Shown piece by piece: positions 58,380 to 64,000 of a stretch of DNA of 64,000 nucleotides. Positions within the stretch are counted from its first letter, which is position 1, and every line of letters starts with the position of its first letter. The stretch comes from JBBSAT01 sp046351235 (lineage in GTDB: Bacteria > Myxococcota_A > Polyangia > Polyangiales > Sandaracinaceae), in the NCBI GenBank assembly GCA_046351235.1, contig JAXLYV010000004.1, positions 620,001 through 684,000 of the forward strand. Reading direction: 5' to 3'. The notes beneath the pieces were generated by a model. That model saw only the letters and a list, made by a program, of their open reading frames with translations. It did no database searches and was not told the DNA's origin. The translations under genes and the position numbers were made by a program.

Positions 58380-59048
58380 TCAGCGTAGCGCTTTTCGCCC
58401 CACCCAGACCACGTGTCTCGGGCCTTTCTCGCCGTGGGCCCGGACGTGACGCGTCCGCACCTCGAGGCCCGCACGCTCGATCCTGCGCCGAAACGCCTGC
58501 GAGTCGCCGGCCGACCAGACCGCCAGCACGCCGCCCGGCGTGAGCGCGCGAACGGTGCGCGCGAGGGCGTGCTCGCCGTAGAGGTTCGCGTTGCCCGGCG
58601 CCGAGATCGCCGCGGGGCCGTTGTCCACGTCCAGCAGAATCGCGTCGTAGGTGTCGGGCGACTCGGCGATCACGCGCGCCACGTCGGCGACCAGCACCTT
58701 CGCCCGCGCATCCTCGAGCGGCCGGCGGGCGAGCGGGCCGAGCACGCCGCGGTTCCACTCGACGATCTCCGGCACCAGCTCGACGACGTCCACACGCGCG
58801 CGCGGGCCGAGCCGGTCGAGCGCCGCGCGCAGCGTGAACCCCATCCCGAGGCCGCCGACGAGGACGCGCGCCTTGGGCTCGAGCCCCTCGCACGCGAAGG
58901 TCGCGAGCGCGTCTTCCGAGCCGTGCATGCGTGAGCTCATGAGCTCGAGCCGATCGACGCGGATGACGAACGTGTCACCACGCTGGACCAGCGTCATGGT
59001 CGCGCCCCCCGGTGCGGCGGCGGTCGCGAGGGTCTTCCAGGGGAGCAC
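58380..59048 (-). CDS. Spermidine-synthase-like / SAM-dependent methyltransferase-fold protein
   Basis: A 222-residue Rossmann-fold protein of the polyamine aminopropyltransferase superfamily. The cofactor motif is RVLVGGLGMGFTLRAAL, the acidic end of strand two is VDVVELVPEIVEW and the active-site loop region is AILLDVDNGPAAI, where true spermidine synthases have an Asp-containing D-x-x-D/P gate. The diaminopropane-binding Tyr and Asp of genuine enzymes are not evident, so the substrate is unclear. The start is taken as the GTG at 59048; a TACGAA box lies seven bases upstream (59056-59061). The first 22 residues in the longer open frame are Arg-only filler. Confidence 0.82.
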   Translation of the reverse strand: MLPWKTLATAAAPGGATMTLVQRGDTFVIRVDRLELMSSRMHGSEDALATFACEGLEPKARVLVGGLGMGFTLRAALDRLGPRARVDVVELVPEIVEWNRGVLGPLARRPLEDARAKVLVADVARVIAESPDTYDAILLDVDNGPAAISAPGNANLYGEHALARTVRALTPGGVLAVWSAGDSQAFRRRIERAGLEVRTRHVRAHGEKGPRHVVWVGRKALR

Positions 59049-59177
59049 GGCGCGCTTCGTAGCACGCGCGCCGCCGCGGAGTCGTCGAGCGTTTGCTCTC
59101 ACGCGCCTCGCCACGCCGTGCCTACATCGCGGGAGGCCAGCCCGTGCGTGGTATCGTGACGGCGGGGGTCACGGACC

Positions 59178-59603
59178 ATGCAGCGAGACATTCTCTACGT
59201 CGAAGACAACGCGGATCACGCCGAGCTGGTCCTGCGCTGTCTCGAGCGACAGCACCTGCGCCAGCGGGTGGCGCACGTGGAGGACGGGGAGAGCGCCATC
59301 GCTTACCTCGACCGCGTCGCCCGAGGCGAGCTCTGTCGGCCCGTGCTCGTGCTGTTGGATCTCAAGCTGCCACGCGTGGATGGAATGTCGGTCCTCGACC
59401 ACGCCAAGCACTCGACGACGCTGCGCGAGATCCCGATCATCATCCTCACCACGAGCACCGCCGACCGCGACGTGAAGGGTGCCTACGCGCACTACGCGAA
59501 CAGCTACCTCGTCAAGCCCGACGACGTGACCCAGCTCGACGCCCTGCTGCGCGAGCTCTCGCACTACTGGCTCGAGCAGAACCGCCGGAGCTCGCCGGGT
59601 TGA
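59178..59603 (+). CDS. Single-domain response regulator (Rcp1-like)
   Basis: A 141-residue receiver protein with no output domain. The acidic pocket is E9-D10 (ILYVEDN), the phospho-acceptor is D61 in VLVLLDLKLPRVDG, the switch Thr is in IIILTTSTA, and the Lys is in YLVKPDDV. The longer loop between strands 3 and 4 and the KLPRVDG form are typical of Rcp1-type regulators paired with phytochrome-like or hybrid kinases. Its stop TGA overlaps the TTG start of the next gene. GGCGGGGG lies about twelve bases before the ATG. Confidence 0.93.
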   Translation: MQRDILYVEDNADHAELVLRCLERQHLRQRVAHVEDGESAIAYLDRVARGELCRPVLVLLDLKLPRVDGMSVLDHAKHSTTLREIPIIILTTSTADRDVKGAYAHYANSYLVKPDDVTQLDALLRELSHYWLEQNRRSSPG

Positions 59604-61453
59604 GCGCATCGAGAACGATCCTGCTCGTCGAGGACGACACCGCACACGTCGAGCTCGCCCGTCGCGCGATCGAGCGAAGCGAGGGGCTCGGCATCCGTGT
59701 CGTCGGCTCGATCGCCTCCGCGCGCGCCGCGCTCGCCGAAGGAGGGGTCGACCTGGTGCTCGCCGACCTGCGCCTGCCGGACGGCTCGGGGCTCGACCTG
59801 CTCGATCAGTCGACGCCCGTGGTGGTGCAGACGAGCCAGGGCGACGAAGCGCGCGCCGTCGCCGCGATGAAGGGTGGCGCGCTCGACTACTGCGTGAAGT
59901 CGCCCGAGATGTACCGCGACCTCCCGGTCACGATCGAGCGCGCGCTCAATGCCGCGACGAACCTCGTCGAGCGCCGCAAGGCCGAGCACGGGCTGCGCGA
60001 GAGCGACGAGCGCTTCCGCCAGCTCGTCGCGAACATCCCCGAGGTGTTCTGGCTCTTCGATCTCGCGACGCGTGAGGTCGTCTACGCGAGCCCTGCGTGG
60101 CGGGCGGTCTACGGCGACGGGCCCCAGAGCTGGGAGGGACGTCTCGCCCACGTGCACGCCGACGACCTCGGCGCGCTCTGGGTGCTCGGCGCGTCGGACG
60201 GCGACGTGTTCCGCATCGTGGACGGCGCGAGCACCCGCTGGGTCGAGGAGCGCCGCTTCTGGATCGCCGGTGCCGACGGCAACCCCTATCGGCTCGCCTG
60301 CCTGGGCCTCGACGTGACGCGCCGGCGCGAGCTCGAGGCCTCGCTGCGGCACGCACAGAAGATGAACGCGATCGGCGAGCTCGCCGGAGGCGTGGCGCAC
60401 GACTTCAACAACATGCTCGCGCCGATCCTGTCGGGCGCGCAGGAGCTCGCGGCGAGCGGCGGCGACGCGGAGCTGTGCAACCTGATCGTGTCGGCGGCGA
60501 CGCGCGCTCGGCAGCTCACTCGGAACCTGCTGGCCTTCTCGCGTCGTGGGCGCGCCGGGGTGGCGGTCGTGAACGTGCACGCGGTGGTGAGCGAGGCGGT
60601 GGCGCTCCTGCGCCGCACCGTGCCGGCGGGCGTCCGCGTGACGAAGTCGCTGACGGCGACGAACACCGAGCTGGTGGGCGATGCGGGGCAGCTCCAGAGC
60701 GCGCTCTTGAACCTCGGCATCAACGCGCGCGATGCGCTCCCGGGAGGGGGCACGATCCGCTTCGTCACGCGCGACCTCGAGCTCGAGGCGATTCCCGACG
60801 AGTACCGCGCGTTCGAGCTCGCGCCGGGCCGCTACGTCGAGCTGCGCGTCGAGGACGACGGCATCGGAATGCCGCCGGAGGTGCTCGTGCGCGTGTTCGA
60901 GCCCTTCTTCACGACGAAGGACGTCGGGCACGGCACGGGCCTCGGGCTCGCGGCGGTCTACGCGACCGTGCTCGAGCTGCGCGGCGCGGTCACGGTGACC
61001 TCGCGCGAGCGGGAAGGCTCGGTGTTCACGCTGCTGCTCCCGGCGCGCCCCGGCGAGCAGATCGTGCCGACCTCGTCGCCTGCGGTGCCGGTCGGCGGAG
61101 GGCTCGTGCTCCTCATCGAGGACGAGGCGTTGGTGCTGCGCGGCGCGCAGCGCATGCTCGAGCGGCTGGGCTACCGGGTGGTCTCGGCCGTCGACGGCGA
61201 GGCCGGATGGGCCGCGTTCGAGAGGCATCGAGACGAGCTCGTCGCCGTCGTGAGCGACCTGACGATGCCGCGCTTGGATGGCCGCACGCTGCTGCGCCGC
61301 ATTCGTGGGGTCGCGCCCGGCCTTCCGTGTGTGCTCTGCACGGGCTTCGCAGGAGAAGGCGAGCAAGACCTTCCCGTGCTGCTCAAGCCGTATTCGCGCG
61401 AGGAGCTCGCCGCGACGCTCGAGGCCGCGATCCGACGGGGCGGGACCGCGTGA
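59600..61453 (+). CDS. Soluble hybrid histidine kinase: receiver-PAS-kinase-receiver
   Basis: A 617-residue cytoplasmic kinase. An N-terminal receiver (TILLVEDDTAHVELA, acceptor D56 in VLADLRLPDGSG) comes first. Then follow a PAS domain (about 130-235, ending in LGLDVTRRRELEASL) and a kinase core with the phospho-accepting H267 in GGVAHDFNNML. The HATPase has DDGIGMPPEVL and GTGLGLAAVYA. A second receiver closes the chain (LLIEDEALVL, acceptor D553 in VVSDLTMPRLDG). The start is a TTG whose TGA is the previous gene's stop, a rare start that implies low or coupled expression. There is no membrane segment, so the signal is intracellular. Confidence 0.9.
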   Translation: MSASRTILLVEDDTAHVELARRAIERSEGLGIRVVGSIASARAALAEGGVDLVLADLRLPDGSGLDLLDQSTPVVVQTSQGDEARAVAAMKGGALDYCVKSPEMYRDLPVTIERALNAATNLVERRKAEHGLRESDERFRQLVANIPEVFWLFDLATREVVYASPAWRAVYGDGPQSWEGRLAHVHADDLGALWVLGASDGDVFRIVDGASTRWVEERRFWIAGADGNPYRLACLGLDVTRRRELEASLRHAQKMNAIGELAGGVAHDFNNMLAPILSGAQELAASGGDAELCNLIVSAATRARQLTRNLLAFSRRGRAGVAVVNVHAVVSEAVALLRRTVPAGVRVTKSLTATNTELVGDAGQLQSALLNLGINARDALPGGGTIRFVTRDLELEAIPDEYRAFELAPGRYVELRVEDDGIGMPPEVLVRVFEPFFTTKDVGHGTGLGLAAVYATVLELRGAVTVTSREREGSVFTLLLPARPGEQIVPTSSPAVPVGGGLVLLIEDEALVLRGAQRMLERLGYRVVSAVDGEAGWAAFERHRDELVAVVSDLTMPRLDGRTLLRRIRGVAPGLPCVLCTGFAGEGEQDLPVLLKPYSREELAATLEAAIRRGGTA

Positions 61454-62982
61454 CCGAGGATGTCGAGACCACGCGCGCGCTCGAGCAGGCGCTCCTCCGC
61501 CGGGTGGAGACCTACGCGCAGATCCTCGACGCGCTGCCCGACATGATCCTCGTCAAGGGCGCGCACTCGCGGATCCTGTGGGCGAACAAGGCGTTTCGCG
61601 ACTACTACGGCATGACGAACGAGCAGCTGCGGGAGCTCGTGGATGCGCCCTTCAACGCGCCCGACCACACGCAGCAGTACGTCGCCGACGACCTGCTCGT
61701 CTACACGACCGGGCGAGACCTCGAGATCCCGCTCGAGCCCGTGACGCGCCACGACGGCGTCGTCGCGCACTTCCACACGAAGAAGTGGGCGCTACGCGAC
61801 GAAGTGGGCGCCATCCGCGCGACCGTCGGCGTGTCGCGCAACGTGGGAGAGACGCTCGAGCTCCGGGGCGAGCTGCTCCGGTACCGCGAGCAGCTCGAGC
61901 GCGACCGCTTCTCCACGTTCGCCTCGCAATTGCCCGGCTTCTTCTTCCAGTCGCGCCGCACCGGCACCGAGTCCCGCTTCACGTTCGCGAGCGCGCGCGT
62001 GCACGAGTACTACGGCGTGACGCCCGCCGAGCTCCTCGCCGACCCCGTGCAGTTCTACCGGCACGTGCCGGACCGCGAGCGGGTGCGCGAGGAGCTCCGC
62101 GAGGCGTTCCGCGTGGCGAGCGAGAGCGGCGGCACGATCACGCACGTGCATCGAGCGCGCGGCCCGGACGGCGTGGAGCGGTGGATGGAGCTGCGCGCCG
62201 CGGCGAGCCGCGAGGCCGACGAGAGCGTGACCTACCACGGCTACGTCCACGACATCAGCGAGCGCCATCGGAGCGAGGAGCTGCGCGAGGAGCTCGTCGA
62301 GAAGCTGCGCGCGCGCAACCGCGAGATGGAGCAGTTCACGTACACGATCTCGCACGATCTGAAGAGCCCGCTCGTCACGATCCGTGGCTTCGTCGGCGGC
62401 ATCGAGGAGGACGTGCGCGCGGGCAACGCGCAGCGCGCGCTCACCGACCTCGCGCGCGTGCGCGCCGCAGCCGAGAAGATGGCGCGCATGCTCAGCGAGC
62501 TGCTCGAGCTCTCGCGCGTGGGGCGCGTCGGCCATCACCCGGTCGAGGTGCGCGTCGGCGACGTGATCGCCGAGACACGCGAGCTGCTCGCGGCGCAGCT
62601 GGCGAACGTCGAGCTCGTCGTCGAGGGCGACGACGTCCGGGTGATGGCGGATCGCACCCGCCTCACGCAGGTCTGTCAGAACCTCCTCGAGAACGCGGTG
62701 AAGTACATGGGGCCGCAGCCCTCCCCGCGCATCGTGGTCCGGTGCCGCGAGGACGCTGGCCAGCTCTGGGCGAGCGTGAGCGACAACGGGATCGGGATCG
62801 CGCCAGCGCACCAGGAGCGCATCTTCGGGCTCTTCGAGAAGCTCGACGGCCGCTCGGAGGGCACCGGGATCGGGCTCGCGCTCGTGAAGACCATCGTCGA
62901 GCTGCACCGCGGCAAGGTGTGGGTCGAGTCGGAAGGCCCCGGCAAGGGCTCGACGTTCCACGTGCGGATGCCGCTGCGCTGA
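61450..62982 (+). CDS. Soluble PAS-PAS histidine kinase
   Basis: A 510-residue cytoplasmic kinase. Two PAS domains lie at about 15-140 (ILDALPDMILVKGAHSRILWANKAFRDYYGM in pieces) and 155-275 (QLPGFFFQSRRTGT to YHGYVHDISERHRSEE). A coiled region leads to the kinase core with H302 in TYTISHDLKSPLVT, N box NLLENAVKY, DNGIGIAPAHQERIFGLF and GTGIGLALVKTIVELH. The GTG start overlaps the hybrid kinase's stop (GTGA). This HisKA is of the phytochrome-like HWE-free type, with SHDLKSPL. It probably shares the upstream receiver protein or cross-talks with the hybrid kinase; which pairings occur cannot be read from sequence. Confidence 0.92.
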   Translation: MTEDVETTRALEQALLRRVETYAQILDALPDMILVKGAHSRILWANKAFRDYYGMTNEQLRELVDAPFNAPDHTQQYVADDLLVYTTGRDLEIPLEPVTRHDGVVAHFHTKKWALRDEVGAIRATVGVSRNVGETLELRGELLRYREQLERDRFSTFASQLPGFFFQSRRTGTESRFTFASARVHEYYGVTPAELLADPVQFYRHVPDRERVREELREAFRVASESGGTITHVHRARGPDGVERWMELRAAASREADESVTYHGYVHDISERHRSEELREELVEKLRARNREMEQFTYTISHDLKSPLVTIRGFVGGIEEDVRAGNAQRALTDLARVRAAAEKMARMLSELLELSRVGRVGHHPVEVRVGDVIAETRELLAAQLANVELVVEGDDVRVMADRTRLTQVCQNLLENAVKYMGPQPSPRIVVRCREDAGQLWASVSDNGIGIAPAHQERIFGLFEKLDGRSEGTGIGLALVKTIVELHRGKVWVESEGPGKGSTFHVRMPLR

Positions 62983-63003
62983 CGGGAGGGGGCGGCGCCG
63001 AGC

Positions 63004-63948
63004 TCAGAGCCCGAGACAGGTCGCGAGATCGGTGGGCACACGCCCGAGCGCGTAGTCCTCGGCGGGCGCGGTGCCGAACGCGAAGCGCGTGACGGCGTCG
63101 TCGACGTCCGCCACGTCCGCGTAGCTCGCGCCGCCGTCGTCCGAGCGGCGGATGTGGTTGGGCCAGCCGCCCTGGAGACGAATGCCGCGACCTTCGTCGT
63201 AGTCGGGACGCGCGACGAAGCTCGCTCCATCGAAGCGTACCTCCGTGCCGCCGGCCGCGTCGCGCTGCGTCCAGCCGGTACCGTCGGTGCTCTCCCACCA
63301 GCCGACGGAATCGCGCGCCGTCACGAATCGCCCGTCGCCGAAGGCGAGCGTGCGCGAGGCCTCGTCGCCCGGCAGCGAGTCGCTCGTGTCCTCCCAGGCC
63401 GTCAGATCGTGCGAGCGCATCGCGGTGCCGTAGCCGCCGGTCGCGACCCACCAGCCATTGCCGTAGTCGATCTGCGCGACCCACTGGCCGAACGCGGGGC
63501 CCGCGCCGTTCGTCACGTCGGTCCAGGCGTAGCCGTTCGTCGACACGAAGATGCCGCGCCACGAGCCGGCGACGAAGCGCCCGTTCGCGAAGGTGATGTT
63601 GCGGAACAGGTAGGGGTTGTCGAAGTCGGTGGTGCCCGTGCTCTCGTGCGGGACGGCGCACCACGTGACGCCCTCGTCGATGCTGAGCCAGCGCCAGTGA
63701 TTCGCGCCGGCGGCGACGATGACGGGGATCGTGGCGCCGCTCGCGCCGGTGTCGGCGGGGGCTGTGCCGGTATCGGCGCCGGGCGAGCCCGCATCCTCAC
63801 GCATGGAGCTCGCATCGTCGGTCGTGCCGCCGTCGGTGCGCGCCGCATCCGAGCCTCCCGCCGCGTCCATCGGGGTGGCCGCGGCGGGTGTACACCCGGA
63901 GAGCGCGACGAGGACGAGAGCGAGGACGAGAGCGCGCGACGACGACAT
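63004..63948 (-). CDS. Lipoprotein with beta-propeller-like repeats
   Basis: A 314-residue lipoprotein. Signal and lipobox ALSGC are followed by an Asp/Ala/Gly/Thr linker like those at 42535 and 273. The mature domain has repeated units with W and G at fixed places: NHWRWLSIDEGVTWCAV, FANGRFVAGSWRGIFVSTNGYAW, DYGNGWWVATGGYGTAMRS, FGDGRFVTARDSVGWWES and FDGASFVARPDYDEG. These DGxxF-V turns are typical of BNR/Asp-box-like or WD-like propellers in secreted proteins. Only two cysteines are in the mature part. The ATG at 63948 starts the signal; GGAGG lies 12 bases before it. Function unknown. Confidence 0.82.
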   Translation of the reverse strand: MSSSRALVLALVLVALSGCTPAAATPMDAAGGSDAARTDGGTTDDASSMREDAGSPGADTGTAPADTGASGATIPVIVAAGANHWRWLSIDEGVTWCAVPHESTGTTDFDNPYLFRNITFANGRFVAGSWRGIFVSTNGYAWTDVTNGAGPAFGQWVAQIDYGNGWWVATGGYGTAMRSHDLTAWEDTSDSLPGDEASRTLAFGDGRFVTARDSVGWWESTDGTGWTQRDAAGGTEVRFDGASFVARPDYDEGRGIRLQGGWPNHIRRSDDGGASYADVADVDDAVTRFAFGTAPAEDYALGRVPTDLATCLGL

Positions 63949-64000
63949 GGACGTACGTACCTCCAGGCGGGCTCCGCGGCTCATCCGACGCTGCCTCCGC

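Noticed and set aside
59178..62982. Phytochrome or light-sensing system
   Set aside because: The receiver is Rcp1-like, but neither kinase has a GAF/PHY chromophore domain; only PAS domains are seen.

Overview
This 64 kb window is very GC-rich and gene-dense, with about 55 supportable protein genes and no tRNA, rRNA, insertion sequence, phage or CRISPR array that I could see. The gene content points to a large-genome myxobacterium of the Polyangiales, perhaps Sandaracinaceae-like. The reasons are three Hanks-type Ser/Thr kinases with C-terminal membrane anchors, PEGA domains, an FHA sigma-54 activator, and many Cys-rich lipoproteins with Asp/Ala/Gly linkers and DCDD/CNGxDDDC (MopE-type) motifs. 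The genus is inference; no marker gene settles it.

Layout. 1-10.6 kb: a cut-off FAD enzyme, a six-repeat thrombospondin-1 lipoprotein, a GFA-family zinc protein, a KshA/DAF-36-like Rieske oxygenase, an eight-repeat IPT/TIG protein followed by a PEGA Ser/Thr kinase, and an MpaB-family protein. 10.6-13.6 kb: a second kinase and a five-domain S1 RNA-binding protein. 13.7-16.7 kb: a tightly overlapping minus-strand operon of a His6-containing lipoprotein, a TolC-type lipoprotein and a Tat-exported multicopper oxidase, which reads as envelope copper handling. 18.1-23.0 kb: a four-gene minus-strand operon (sterol-desaturase-type hydroxylase, aldehyde dehydrogenase, GMC oxidoreductase, 3beta-HSD-like dehydrogenase) that looks like a lipid or sterol oxidation route. 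23-30 kb: a McrB-like AAA ATPase coupled to a lipoprotein, a flippase-like membrane protein, two tandem Cys-rich lipoproteins, citrate synthase and an SthA-type transhydrogenase. 31-33 kb: haloalkane dehalogenase overlapping a sigma factor with a Cys-containing tail.

33.4-46 kb is a signalling and envelope block: a Ser/Thr kinase, an FHA sigma-54 activator, a TPR/PEGA protein and three MopE-motif lipoproteins, with a lamin-tail lipoprotein and a 41-bp tandem DNA repeat between two of them. 46-53.5 kb holds a subtilase lipoprotein, a GH5 glycosidase lipoprotein, a Tat-signal protein built from five Cys/Asp/Pro/Gly repeats, and a secreted Pro-rich protein. 53.5-64 kb holds DoxX, LysR, a PanE-like reductase, an ECF sigma factor with a SnoaL-like tail followed by DoxX-like and VOC genes, a spermidine-synthase-like protein, and a three-gene cytoplasmic phosphorelay joined by TTGA and GTGA overlaps.

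A pattern across the window is that about a dozen genes have a TAnnnT box ending 6-9 nt before the start codon and no Shine-Dalgarno. This suggests widespread leaderless transcription, and it decided several starts here. Start sites, domains and motifs were read by eye from the sequence; family names are recognition, not database results.
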